From assembly GCA_944388955.1 (NCBI GenBank), contig CALXKJ010000009.1, forward strand, positions 1 to 64,000: a stretch of 64,000 nt of DNA. The letters run 5' to 3'. The notes beneath the pieces are model-generated. The model did no database searches and had not been told where the DNA came from. It saw only the letters and a program-made list of their open reading frames with translations. Source of the DNA: an uncultured Spirochaetaceae bacterium (GTDB lineage Bacteria > Spirochaetota > Spirochaetia > Sphaerochaetales > Sphaerochaetaceae). Of the stretch, positions 1 through 8,104 are shown piece after piece; the stretch's first letter is position 1; each line of letters begins with the position of its first letter. The position numbers were made by a program, and so were the translations under genes.

Positions 1-606
1 AGCGATATCCAGTCAAGGCTTACGGGAAGATCAAGCAGTTATGCTGCGGATAGGCTTGCTGTTCTCGAGAATATGGGAGTGATAAAGAAAACCGCACCTA
101 TCAACGATTCAGGAAACAAGAAGAAGGCAAGATATGAAATATCCGATAATCTCATTCGATTCTATTTCGCATATATCTTTCCGAATAAGAGCGCAATACA
201 GGTTCTTGGAGGAGAAGCATTCTTTGATTCATACATCCAGAAAAGCTTGGATACGTTCGTCTCCTATCGTTTTGAAGGAATTGCAAGGGAGTATTTCTCA
301 AGACTGGCAAGGAAGGGAAAGCTCCCGGGAATTATGGATATAGGAGTTTTTAATTATGACAATCCTTCGGCACGGAAGAATGGGGAATTTGATGTTGCTC
401 TCAGATTCGAGGATGGATATGAGATTTATGAAGTAAAATTCCTGAAAGATCGCATGGAGAAATCTCTGATGGAAGAAGAAATTGAGAAAATCAAAGCCAT
501 CCCATCTTTCAAAGCAAGGAATATAGGATTCATATCCTCATCAGGCTTTGCTTGTCAGCTGAGTGATGTAATTCTTATAAATGGAAAGGATATCTATGAT
601 GTCTGA
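1..606 (+). CDS. ATP-binding protein with DUF234 C-terminal domain (5' end missing)
   Basis: The reading frame is open from the first base, so the N-terminal AAA ATPase part lies outside the window; the first in-frame ATG (73) is internal. Residues 1-30 look like a winged helix (SSYAADRLAVLENMGVIKK), a usual linker in archaeal-type ATPases. The rest resembles DUF234, a PD-(D/E)XK nuclease-like fold, with the candidate core FDVALRF...YEIYEVKF near codons 128-145. These proteins are often multicopy accessory genes of unknown role. The family call is from remembered sequence pattern. A related type of accessory ATPase lies at the other end of the window. Confidence 0.7.
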   Translation, partial: SDIQSRLTGRSSSYAADRLAVLENMGVIKKTAPINDSGNKKKARYEISDNLIRFYFAYIFPNKSAIQVLGGEAFFDSYIQKSLDTFVSYRFEGIAREYFSRLARKGKLPGIMDIGVFNYDNPSARKNGEFDVALRFEDGYEIYEVKFLKDRMEKSLMEEEIEKIKAIPSFKARNIGFISSSGFACQLSDVILINGKDIYDV

Positions 607-712
607 CTTGTTGATTGTACTGCTACTACACGCAATTCCATACTATTTTGAGTAGAACTTTTCCCAAAAAATCTATCTATTATCTTACTATATTTCGGAA
701 TATTCATAAAAT

Positions 713-735
713 AACTCCTTGCAATGCAAGGAGTT
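713..735 (-). terminator. Hairpin after tRNA-Cys
   Basis: An 11-bp self-complementary stem (AACTCCTTGCA / TGCAAGGAGTT) lies just downstream of the tRNA on the minus strand and is followed there by ATTTTA. The T-run is short, so it may act as a weak terminator or a 3' processing signal. Confidence 0.55.
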
Positions 736-743
736 AAATTAAA

Positions 744-817
744 AGGTGCGAATCGGATTCGAACCGATGAAAAGCGGTTTTGCAGACCGCCCCCTTAGGC
801 CACTTGGGTATCGCACC
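744..817 (-). tRNA. tRNA-Cys (GCA)
   Basis: A full cloverleaf can be folded on the minus strand. The acceptor GGTGCGA pairs with TCGCACC, the anticodon arm is GCGGT-CTGCAAA-ACCGC with anticodon GCA, and the T arm is ATCGG-TTCGAAT-CCGAT. The discriminator base is T, as expected for tRNA-Cys (U73 is an identity element). CCA is not encoded. It stands alone, with a short hairpin downstream. Confidence 0.95.
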
Positions 818-1107
818 ATATATCAAATTGCTCTATGACTCTAACAGAAGAACAGCATTCAATCAAGGGGGATGAAATGCTCAATTATCGTATTAAGTAC
901 ACCTGTTCATATATTGATGGGCTTCAATCCAATATTCTATGTCACAAAGAATTATAATCAAAAATATATTGTGTACCATATTCAAGGGAATGAAAAATCC
1001 TTGGATGAATAAAACCTGAAACATCCAAGAAGACTTACACAAAACAACAAGATCCTAAAAAACAAAATGGACAGTCCCAGGATTCTTACAAGTATAAAAA
1101 GGCAGAA
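818..1107. other. Intergenic stretch without a recognisable gene
   Basis: AT-rich, with no open frame that resembles a protein. It should hold the promoter of the tRNA-Cys gene (minus strand) near 818-870 and the 3' trailer of the ABC operon. No repeat or further RNA gene was seen. Confidence 0.5.
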
Positions 1108-1149
1108 AAGGAGGCTATGTCAAAAGCTCAGGCTTCTTCCAGCCTCCTT
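1108..1149 (-). terminator. Stem-loop at the end of the nanE/ABC operon
   Basis: AAGGAGGCT (1108-1116) pairs with AGCCTCCTT (1141-1149), and a smaller AAGC/GCTT helix lies in the loop. On the minus strand the stem is followed by TTTCTGCCTTTTT, six bases past the permease stop codon. The loop is long, so this is a moderate terminator call. Confidence 0.5.
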
Positions 1150-1154
1150 CCCAT

Positions 1155-2822
1155 TCAGAAGGATATCTTCTTATCCTTCGAAACAAACATGAATATAACC
1201 AGCGATATCGTGGTCATCAAAGTGAGTATTGCAGACATCGCCGCTGCAATCCCATAGCTTCCACGCGAAACATACGTATAGATCTGTATGGTAAGCGTGG
1301 TTGTACGGTAGTTATAGAGGATAACTCCCGCTGACAACTCCGTGATAATCGATATCCAGCTCAGGAGAGCCCCGGAAATGATGCCGTTCGACATCATAGG
1401 CATCGTATTCCGGAAGAATGCCTTCAGTTTGCTGCTTCCAAGTGAAATAGCTGCCTCCTCAATCGAAATCGGAATCTGCTGAAGCGTTGCAACAGAGGAA
1501 CGTATCGTATATGAGCTTCGCCGTATCACGAGTGAAATAACCATTATAGCCGCCGTTCCGACGAGAATAACAGGAGGCCTGTTGAAAGCTATAACGAGAG
1601 AGATTCCGACAACGGCTCCAGGAATGACATATGGAATCATTGAAAGAGTATCAATCACCTTATTGATGATATTATTCCTTCTGACAACAAGATAGGCTAT
1701 CAATACAGAGAGGAATATTATGACAACCAGTGCCGTGCCTCCGATAAGAAATGTATTCGGAATCGCATTCTCAAGTAATGGGAGTGCCTGCCTGTAGCTA
1801 TTCAGTGAATATCCCTCGATGAAAAGCTTCCCGGATGTCTTCTGGAACGATGTGTAAATCACATAGAGCTGTGGTGCATATGCCACAAAGACGACAAGGT
1901 AGCAGTAAAGATGCACGAGAACACTCTTTATCCCATGGATTTCTTTCGCCTCGATAGGATGAAGCGCATTCATGGTGAAGCGGAATTTATTGTTGATGGC
2001 TCTCTGTATAAGGAAGATAATCGTCGTGATTATGATTCCAATAACCGCAACGGCGCAGGCAAAATGAGTATCGCCGCCGGTTTCGCTCATGAACGAATTG
2101 TAAATCTCAACGGGGAATGTCCTGTAACCTTCTCCGATGAAAAGAGGTGTTCCGAAATCAGCGAAAGCCCTCATGAAGACCATCAGTGCCGCTGCTATGA
2201 TTGTCGGCATGCACAGCGGGATGATCATCGTGAAGAACCGTTTGATTCCGGTGCATCCAAGATTTTCGCTTGCCTCGAGAAGTGAATTGTCAATATTCTT
2301 CAGAGCTCCGGAAACATAGAGGAATACTAGCGGATATAGCTGTAAGCACAATACCAGCATGATTCCGCCGAAGCCATATATGCTTGGAAGCTTCACGCCG
2401 AATATATTCTGAATGAAATTCGTGACCAGTCCATTCCTTCCCAGAAGAAGAATCCACGAATAGGCTCCGATGAATGGAGCGGACATGCTGCAAAGGAGTA
2501 TCACGACCTGCAGGCCTTTTGCGCCCTTCACTTTGTACATCGTGAAGAAATACGCAAGCGGGATTCCTATCAGCAGCGTAAGTGCCGTTGCCGAGATACT
2601 GACTTTGAATGAATTCAGGATAGTTCCCACATAATACTGTCTGGAAAGAAAACGCAGAAAGTATCCGAATGTCAGCTCATTATCCGCAGTCATGACGGAA
2701 TTTCTGAGAAGGACTCCGAGTGGGAATATCATGAAGAATCCGAACAGACCGAGGATGCAGAGGGAGATTATCGTCCAGACATCCTTCCCCGGCTTTACCC
2801 TGCCATCGCTGAAGCCTTTCAT
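1155..2822 (-). CDS. ABC transporter permease, FbpB/AfuB type (two fused halves)
   Basis: Inner-membrane channel of a ferric/hexose-phosphate-type importer. The protein has 555 residues and about twelve hydrophobic segments in two homologous halves, the usual size of the fused FbpB/AfuB permeases. Each half has an EAA-type loop that docks the ATPase: EASENLGCTG near residue 185 and EEAAISLGSS near 460. It overlaps the ATPase gene by 4 bases, so translation is probably coupled. It is the last gene of the minus-strand run nanE-SBP-ATPase-permease. The family is often annotated as iron transport, but the nanE neighbour argues for a sugar phosphate. The substrate is not shown by the sequence. Confidence 0.85.
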   Translation of the reverse strand: MKGFSDGRVKPGKDVWTIISLCILGLFGFFMIFPLGVLLRNSVMTADNELTFGYFLRFLSRQYYVGTILNSFKVSISATALTLLIGIPLAYFFTMYKVKGAKGLQVVILLCSMSAPFIGAYSWILLLGRNGLVTNFIQNIFGVKLPSIYGFGGIMLVLCLQLYPLVFLYVSGALKNIDNSLLEASENLGCTGIKRFFTMIIPLCMPTIIAAALMVFMRAFADFGTPLFIGEGYRTFPVEIYNSFMSETGGDTHFACAVAVIGIIITTIIFLIQRAINNKFRFTMNALHPIEAKEIHGIKSVLVHLYCYLVVFVAYAPQLYVIYTSFQKTSGKLFIEGYSLNSYRQALPLLENAIPNTFLIGGTALVVIIFLSVLIAYLVVRRNNIINKVIDTLSMIPYVIPGAVVGISLVIAFNRPPVILVGTAAIMVISLVIRRSSYTIRSSVATLQQIPISIEEAAISLGSSKLKAFFRNTMPMMSNGIISGALLSWISIITELSAGVILYNYRTTTLTIQIYTYVSRGSYGIAAAMSAILTLMTTISLVIFMFVSKDKKISF

Positions 2823-3943
2823 CCTGAGACCTCCTCAAGATCATTTCGCACTCCGACAACGACATTGCGGTTGCCGTCTTCTGTGAATGCATTGATTTTC
2901 TCTGTCTTCACACCGAGCCTGATCCTAGCCCCCTTCGGGATTTCCCTGTTTATCTCGGATTCCATGATGACTTCGGCAGGTGTTCCATCATCAAGATGGA
3001 CGAAGTAATGGGTATTGAGACCAAGGAATACGCAATCATCAACTGTAGCAGACATTCCATGGCTGTCCATATCGGTACTTATAATGAACTCCTCAGGACG
3101 GATTGATACCTTGATTTTCTGCTGATGCATTTCCTCTGGAAGAATATTCTCCATCATAACTTCCGTTCCCTCATGGAACCGGATTACAGAAGTTCCATTC
3201 CTCACTATCAGCTCTGCATCGAATATATTGGTATGTCCGATGAACGTGGCAACGAATAGATTCGCAGGACGCTGGTAGAGATCACGTGGTCTGCCTATAT
3301 GCTGTATGACACCACCGTTCATGACCGCGATTCTATCTGAGACAGCCATAGCTTCTTCCTGATCATGCGTAACGTATACAGTAGTGATACCGATGCTGTT
3401 CTGAATCTGCTTGATAGCAGTACGCATTTCAAGGCGGAGTTTCGCATCAAGATTCGATAGCGGCTCATCCATAAGAAGCACATTTGGCTTGATAACAAGG
3501 GCTCTGGCGAGTGCAACGCGCTGCTGCTGGCCTCCAGACAAATGCTCCGGCATCCTGCTGCTATACTGGTCAATCTGCATCAGACGGAGAAACTTATCGA
3601 CCTCTTCCTGAATCTGGGGTTTCGGGACCTTCCTGTTCCGGAGACCATATGCGACATTATCGCGCACGGTCATATTGGGGAATATTGCATAATTCTGGAA
3701 AACCATTCCTATATTCCTCTTGGCCGGATCCTTATCGTTTATGCGATCATCTCCGAAATAGAAGTCTCCGCCCTCGATTGAATTGAACCCCGCGATCATG
3801 CGGAGAAGAGTTGTCTTCCCGCAACCGGAAGGTCCAAGGAGGGTGAAGAACTCACCCTCCCTGATATCGAGAGAAAGACCGTTGATGACAGTATTGTCGC
3901 CGTATTTCTTGACAGCATCCCTGATCCTGATATCTACGCTCAT
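2819..3943 (-). CDS. ABC transporter ATP-binding protein (FbpC/AfuC/PotA type)
   Basis: ATPase of the importer. In order it has Walker A GPSGCGKTT near residue 37, the Q-loop in VFQNYAIFPNMTV, the signature LSGGQQQRVALARAL near 135, Walker B LLMDEPLSNLDA near 155, and the H-loop VTHDQEEA near 193. A C-terminal TOBE-like part (about 235-374) follows. The length of 374 is normal for this subfamily. It starts 30 bases after the binding-protein gene and overlaps the permease start by 4 bases. It should be a peripheral membrane homodimer on the cytoplasmic face of the fused permease. The ATPase assignment is certain; the substrate class rests on context. Confidence 0.92.
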   Translation of the reverse strand: MSVDIRIRDAVKKYGDNTVINGLSLDIREGEFFTLLGPSGCGKTTLLRMIAGFNSIEGGDFYFGDDRINDKDPAKRNIGMVFQNYAIFPNMTVRDNVAYGLRNRKVPKPQIQEEVDKFLRLMQIDQYSSRMPEHLSGGQQQRVALARALVIKPNVLLMDEPLSNLDAKLRLEMRTAIKQIQNSIGITTVYVTHDQEEAMAVSDRIAVMNGGVIQHIGRPRDLYQRPANLFVATFIGHTNIFDAELIVRNGTSVIRFHEGTEVMMENILPEEMHQQKIKVSIRPEEFIISTDMDSHGMSATVDDCVFLGLNTHYFVHLDDGTPAEVIMESEINREIPKGARIRLGVKTEKINAFTEDGNRNVVVGVRNDLEEVSG

Positions 3944-3973
3944 TCTCTTTCTCCCCTTTTTGCTCTCTGCAGA

Positions 3974-5008
3974 TTATCTTGTAAGGATATCAATCCATCT
4001 CTCTGACCATTCAGACTTCATCTCTGCGCAGTATGCGATATCCTCATATGCGACATTTATCTCGGAGAATGGAAGCATGTAAGGGCTTGTATTCTCAACG
4101 GAAGCAAGCACAGGGCGGATAGTCGTATCAGCATAGCCCTGCTGACCTTCCTCTGAAATGATGAAATCGATGAATTTCTTGGCATTCTCAGGATGCTTGC
4201 AGTTCTTAACGATTCCAGCCCCAGAAGGAAGCCATACAGCACCTTCCTCTGGATATACGACACGGAGGTTATCAGCACCATCTGCAAGAAGGCTGATGCA
4301 TGGATCCTCATAAGATACGCCTACTGCATATTCGCCATCAGCTGTTGCTCTGTAGATCTGTGACGAAGATGAGATGATAGCACCATCGAGCTGGCCAATG
4401 AAATCCTCTACGAATTCCCAGGCTTTCTCATCATATGGCTCATCGCCCATAACAAGAAGCATATTGGTGAGTTCTGCCCACGCACTGGAAGAAGCTGTTG
4501 GATCACCCATCGCTATCTTTCCCTTCAGCTCAGGCCACAGAAGATCCTCATATCCTGTGAATTCATCTGGATCAAGTCCGAGCTCCGCGAATACATCCTC
4601 GTTGATGAGAAGTGCAGCACTACCTGAAAGCTTCGTATAAGTGAAATACCCGTTGTAACTCTGGTATGCTTCAGGAAGATTCTTGTCATTCGGCGAGATG
4701 TAATATTCATAAAGATCCTGATGATCTGTCCAGAAGCCAAGATTGACAGCTCCCCAGTTAACATCAGCCTGCGGATTTGCCTTCTCAGCCTCAAGTCTTG
4801 CAAGAACATCACCTGTTCCCATCGACTGAAGAATAACCTTGATTCCTGTCGCTTCCTCGAATGCAGGGATTACAGCAGCAATCTCAGAGTCCGAGTTCGG
4901 AGAATAAATCACCAGTTCATTCGCAGAAGATTCCTTTGATCCACCTGCAGATACGCCAGCAAGCACGATAAGAAGCAGTGCGATCATGACAGAAAGTTTC
5001 TTTCCCAT
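3974..5008 (-). CDS. Periplasmic solute-binding protein (ferric/hexose-phosphate/AfuA type)
   Basis: Captures substrate for the permease above. The 344-residue protein begins with a signal peptide (MGKKLSVMIALLLIVLAGVSA) that has no lipobox cysteine; the mature end probably begins near GGSKESSANELVIYSP. The mature chain has the pattern of cluster-D type binding proteins: LVIYSPNSDSE, PAFEEATGIKV, WGAVNLGF, KGKIAMGDPTASSSAW, VGVSYEDPC. This pattern covers ferric, AfuA sugar-phosphate and aminoethylphosphonate binders. It has a good Shine-Dalgarno site (AAAAGGAGAAAAGT) 25 bases after nanE. The substrate is inferred from nanE and RpiR to be a hexose or amino-sugar phosphate. Confidence 0.85.
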   Translation of the reverse strand: MGKKLSVMIALLLIVLAGVSAGGSKESSANELVIYSPNSDSEIAAVIPAFEEATGIKVILQSMGTGDVLARLEAEKANPQADVNWGAVNLGFWTDHQDLYEYYISPNDKNLPEAYQSYNGYFTYTKLSGSAALLINEDVFAELGLDPDEFTGYEDLLWPELKGKIAMGDPTASSSAWAELTNMLLVMGDEPYDEKAWEFVEDFIGQLDGAIISSSSQIYRATADGEYAVGVSYEDPCISLLADGADNLRVVYPEEGAVWLPSGAGIVKNCKHPENAKKFIDFIISEEGQQGYADTTIRPVLASVENTSPYMLPFSEINVAYEDIAYCAEMKSEWSERWIDILTR

Positions 5009-5033
5009 TACTTTTCTCCTTTTGTTTAGGCAG

Positions 5034-5744
5034 CTATTCCCTATGGAATCTGCCGATTTCCCTTATGAATGATTCCGCAATCTCTTTAGGCCGTGTTATC
5101 GCACCTCCTACGACAACAGCCAGAGCACCTAGCCGGAGCATCTCAGCAGCCTGTTCAGGACGATGTATCCTGCCCTCTGCAATCAGAGGCGTGCGGATGT
5201 TATCGGCTATGCGCTTCACAAGCTCGAAATCCGGAGGATCCGCGCTTGTCTTGCTTCCGTCCACATAGCCATTCATGGTTGTTCCTATGAAATCAGCTCC
5301 GGCTTCTGCTGCCGCAGCCGCATCCTCATAAGATGAGCAGTCTGCCATCAGAAGACAATCCGGATACTTTCTCTTTATGCTCTCGATGAACTCAGGGGCA
5401 CTGCTGGCCCCGGGACGGGTCAGGCTTGTCGCATCGACGGCAATGACGCTGCAACCCGTACCGACAAGTATGTCGACCTCATCCATAGTAGGTGTGATGA
5501 ATGCCGTGTAGCCATCATAATGCTTCTTTATCAAGCCAATGACAGGAAGAGGCACCGTCTTCATAATGGCTCTTACATCAACTTCCCGGCTTGTACGGAT
5601 GGCAGCGGCTCCTGCTTGGTATGCAGCCTCTGCCATCATGGGCATGATTCCCCCTTCTGGCCTGTAAAGAGGCTCACCCGGCAATGCCTGACAGGAAACA
5701 ATGAGTCCGCCTTCTATCTGAGAAATGAATTCATCCTTCTTCAT
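5034..5744 (-). CDS. nanE: N-acetylmannosamine-6-phosphate 2-epimerase
   Basis: Cytosolic TIM-barrel enzyme that converts ManNAc-6-P to GlcNAc-6-P in sialic acid and ManNAc use. Family signatures are clear: GLIVSCQALPGEPL (13-26), GLIKKHYDGYTAFITPTMDE near 91, VIAVDAT near 120, ADCSSYEDA near 158, and PLIAEGRIHRPEQA near 190. The length of 236 matches NanE. GGAAG is the ribosome-binding site and lies inside a candidate operator touching the ATG. It leads the run nanE-SBP-ATPase-permease. No nanA or nanK is in the window, so its substrate may come straight from an importer for phosphorylated sugar. Confidence 0.93.
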   Translation of the reverse strand: MKKDEFISQIEGGLIVSCQALPGEPLYRPEGGIMPMMAEAAYQAGAAAIRTSREVDVRAIMKTVPLPVIGLIKKHYDGYTAFITPTMDEVDILVGTGCSVIAVDATSLTRPGASSAPEFIESIKRKYPDCLLMADCSSYEDAAAAAEAGADFIGTTMNGYVDGSKTSADPPDFELVKRIADNIRTPLIAEGRIHRPEQAAEMLRLGALAVVVGGAITRPKEIAESFIREIGRFHRE

Positions 5745-5757
5745 GTAGTTTTACTTC
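5745..5757. promoter_or_regulatory. Candidate RpiR operator 1, overlapping the nanE ribosome-binding site
   Basis: GTAGTTTTACTTC is an imperfect palindrome close to the symmetric form GAAGTTTTACTTC. It abuts the nanE start codon and includes its GGAAG. A second copy begins exactly 30 bp upstream, about three helical turns, as expected for cooperative binding. Assignment to the adjacent RpiR regulator is inference. Confidence 0.5.
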
Positions 5758-5774
5758 CAATTTTTAAGATTTGT

Positions 5775-5787
5775 GAAGTTTTACTCC
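5775..5787. promoter_or_regulatory. Candidate RpiR operator 2
   Basis: GAAGTTTTACTCC differs from the symmetric form GAAGTTTTACTTC at one base. It lies just downstream of the predicted -10 box of the nanE promoter, where a bound repressor would block initiation. Confidence 0.5.
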
Positions 5788-5793
5788 AACATC

Positions 5794-5821
5794 AGGATAA
5801 ACCATTTTCTGCACATTGCAA
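5794..5821 (-). promoter_or_regulatory. Predicted promoter of the nanE operon
   Basis: On the minus strand, -35 TTGCAA (5816-5821) and -10 TATCCT (5794-5799) are separated by 16 bp. The start would fall close to operator 2. This gives nanE and the transporter genes a promoter separate from that of the regulator gene. Confidence 0.45.
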
Positions 5822-5831
5822 CTCTGAATTT

Positions 5832-6659
5832 TCAGTACTTCTTGACGATAATGGACTTGGCGAGCTTTTCCTTCATCTCTGAGGCATATGCGGAATGACG
5901 TGACTGATACCCGCGCTTGAGGGCATCAATGATATAAAGCTGGCTGAGACAACCAGTAATCTTCCCGCCATCAATGATGTCCTCTTTCGCAGATGTAAGG
6001 AGAATTATGTCAGCAATACGAGCAAGCTGGGACTTTGCATAGCTTGTTACAGCGATTATCCCTGCCCCCGCCTCCTTTGCAACCTGGCATGCCTCACAGA
6101 TATCCTTCGTATTGCCAGAAAGGGAGAGCGCAATCACAACATCTCCAGGGCCCATGAGGGAAGCCTGCATCAGCTGGTAATGCCCTTCCGTGAGCACATG
6201 TGAATTGATTCCCAATCTCATGAAGCTGTCCGCACCTGTCACTGCAGCAATACCGCTTGCAGCGATACCGAGGAAATAAAGTGCGGAGCAGTTTTCTATC
6301 ATCCGAATGCTCTCATCTATCTTCTCATCATTGATGAGGGAGGATGTATTCCTAATCACATCGATGTAATCGTTTTCCTGCTGTCCTAGCGGGTTATCCG
6401 AATCCGGCTGGATCTTGTCTGAATCTTTTGCAATCTGGATTCTGAGGTCGATGAGCTTTCGTATGCCGAGCTTGCTGCAGAAGCGCATGACGCTTGCCTC
6501 GGAGACATCTGCCCCCTGCGCGATATCAAGAATCGTCATATTCGTGATACCCTGCTTCTCGGACAGTATGAAGCGAGCGACCTTTCTTTCGGAATTCGTG
6601 AATTCCGGCATTGAAGCACTGATCCTATTGAAAATACCCATTGAATCCACGTCATCCAT
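5832..6659 (-). CDS. MurR/RpiR family transcriptional regulator
   Basis: Probable sugar-phosphate-responsive regulator of the nanE unit. Residues about 1-80 form the RpiR helix-turn-helix (NSERKVARFILSE, MTILDIAQGADVSEASVMRF, CSKLG). Residues about 115-255 form a SIS domain that binds phosphosugars (YFLGIAASGIAA, GPGDVVIALSLSGNTKD). RpiR-type NanR proteins of other bacteria sense ManNAc-6-P. The start at 6659 has no clear Shine-Dalgarno site; Met7 (6641) is an alternative. It is read in the same direction as nanE, 87 bp upstream, with a separate promoter between them. The length of 275 is normal. Confidence 0.87.
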   Translation of the reverse strand: MDDVDSMGIFNRISASMPEFTNSERKVARFILSEKQGITNMTILDIAQGADVSEASVMRFCSKLGIRKLIDLRIQIAKDSDKIQPDSDNPLGQQENDYIDVIRNTSSLINDEKIDESIRMIENCSALYFLGIAASGIAAVTGADSFMRLGINSHVLTEGHYQLMQASLMGPGDVVIALSLSGNTKDICEACQVAKEAGAGIIAVTSYAKSQLARIADIILLTSAKEDIIDGGKITGCLSQLYIIDALKRGYQSRHSAYASEMKEKLAKSIIVKKY

Positions 6660-7040
6660 ATTAAGGATATTAGAGTCGTTGGATGACAGCTGTCAATCTT
6701 GAGATACCTAGCAGCTGAACATTGCCAACAAGCGGAAAGCTCCATATCCCCGAAGAACAGCATTCACTCAGAATAGCTTAAAATAAGCAAAGCTCTTCAG
6801 AACGATGCCTAGAAGAGGGACGATATCGGAGAAGAGCTTGGAGCTATTATATACCCCTTTTCTGACATTTGGGAAATTATTCGTGATACCCCAAAATAAA
6901 TCCAACCGGAATAATACTGATTGACCTAGATGCCCTTTTTTCATGATAATCCAGCCATCGGAAGTCCTCGCCATACTGATACGGTATCGCGTTGTCCTGC
7001 TATCCGGAAATCGTTGAAATCTACAATCGGAGCTGTATCT
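6660..7040. other. Divergent intergenic region with a 12-bp palindrome
   Basis: No protein-like frame was found. It separates the RpiR gene (minus) from the EIIC-like gene (plus) and must hold both promoters. A perfect palindrome TGACAGCTGTCA lies at 6684-6695, 25 bp upstream of the regulator start, and could be an operator. Nothing else was recognised. Confidence 0.4.
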
Positions 7041-8057
7041 ATGCAGGAAAAGAGCATCGGGGATTATATTGTCTCCGTACTTAATGGCATGGCTCAGGGA
7101 TTATTCGCATCCCTGATCATCGGACTCATCATCAAGCAGATCGGAGTTTATACCGGTCTTGAATGGCTCAGCACATTCGGCCAGATTGCGCAATGCCTCA
7201 CATGTCCGGCAATCGGAATCGGAGTCGCGGGCAGCATCGGAGCAAAAGGCCTTGCACTGTATGCATCGGCTGCCGCTGGTGCTATCGGAGGCGGAGCGAT
7301 AACCATTTCTGAAGCCGGTGCGATAGCAATCACTTCAGGAGAACCGCTTGGGGCGTGTATCGCAGCACTCATTGCAGCTATTGCGGGAAAGTGGGTAACA
7401 GGAAAGACAAAAGCTGACATCATCGTTGTCCCATTTCTGACAATCCTTGCCGGAGGAATCTCAGGAATGCTGATTTCCCCTGTTGCGGCAATGCTTATGA
7501 GCGCGATAGGCGCGTTCATCAATCATCTGACAACGCTCTATCCATTCCCTATGGGAATACTGGTCTCTGTTGTCGTCGGCATGGTCCTCACCCTTCCTAT
7601 AAGCTCTGCAGCTATATGTATCTCGCTCGGGCTTTCGGGACTGGCAGCGGGAGCCGCGTGTGCTGGCTGTGCGGCTCAGATGGTCGGGTTTGCGGTAATG
7701 AGCTTTAAAGAGAATGGCATAGGCGGCCTCATAAGCCAGGGGCTTGGGACTTCCATGCTTCAGATTCCCAATATCTGGAAGAACTGGAAGATATGGATAC
7801 CGCCGACACTGGCATCTGCCATAACAGGACCAATCTCGACATGCATTTTCAAAATGACAAACAACGCCGCTGGCGCAGGAATGGGAACAAGCGGACTTGT
7901 TGGACAGTTCAATGCCGTTGCCGTAATGGGTGCAGAATGCTTACCGGCAGTTTTCATAGTCCATTTCATCCTTCCCGCGGTTTTCACTGTGCTTATCGCA
8001 ATTCCGATGAGGAGAAAAGGCTGGATAAAAGACGGGGATCTGACACTCCCCGTCTGA
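7041..8057 (+). CDS. PfoR-like PTS EIIC-type membrane protein
   Basis: Integral membrane protein resembling the PTS_EIIC_2/PfoR family: LEWLSTFGQIAQCLTCPAIG, GAIGGGAITISEAGAIAITS, then repeated Gly/Ala-rich segments to the C-terminus, about ten membrane spans in all. The length of 338 fits the family. The start at 7041 was chosen because GGAG lies 9 bases upstream and the family N-terminus (QEKSIGDYIVSVLNGMAQGL) begins there; the frame stays open further upstream without family likeness. No IIA or IIB partner is nearby, as is usual for PfoR proteins, whose transport role is unsettled. The neighbouring nanE unit hints at amino sugars, but only by position. Confidence 0.75.
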   Translation: MQEKSIGDYIVSVLNGMAQGLFASLIIGLIIKQIGVYTGLEWLSTFGQIAQCLTCPAIGIGVAGSIGAKGLALYASAAAGAIGGGAITISEAGAIAITSGEPLGACIAALIAAIAGKWVTGKTKADIIVVPFLTILAGGISGMLISPVAAMLMSAIGAFINHLTTLYPFPMGILVSVVVGMVLTLPISSAAICISLGLSGLAAGAACAGCAAQMVGFAVMSFKENGIGGLISQGLGTSMLQIPNIWKNWKIWIPPTLASAITGPISTCIFKMTNNAAGAGMGTSGLVGQFNAVAVMGAECLPAVFIVHFILPAVFTVLIAIPMRRKGWIKDGDLTLPV

Positions 8058-8066
8058 CAAAAGAAG

Positions 8067-8091
8067 AGCCAGTGGTTTTTCGCCACTGGCT
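8067..8091 (-). terminator. Terminator between convergent genes
   Basis: AGCCAGTGG pairs with CCACTGGCT over a 7-base loop. On the minus strand it is followed by CTTCTTTT, so it best serves the small outer-membrane-type gene ending at 8105. It may also stop transcription from the EIIC-like gene on the plus strand. Confidence 0.7.
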
Positions 8092-8104
8092 GTGCTTTCC
8101 TGAA

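Noticed and set aside
1155-5008. Annotation of the transporter as an iron(III) importer
   Set aside because: The family is shared by ferric, sugar-phosphate and phosphonate systems; linkage to nanE and RpiR favours a sugar phosphate, so only the neutral family name is used.
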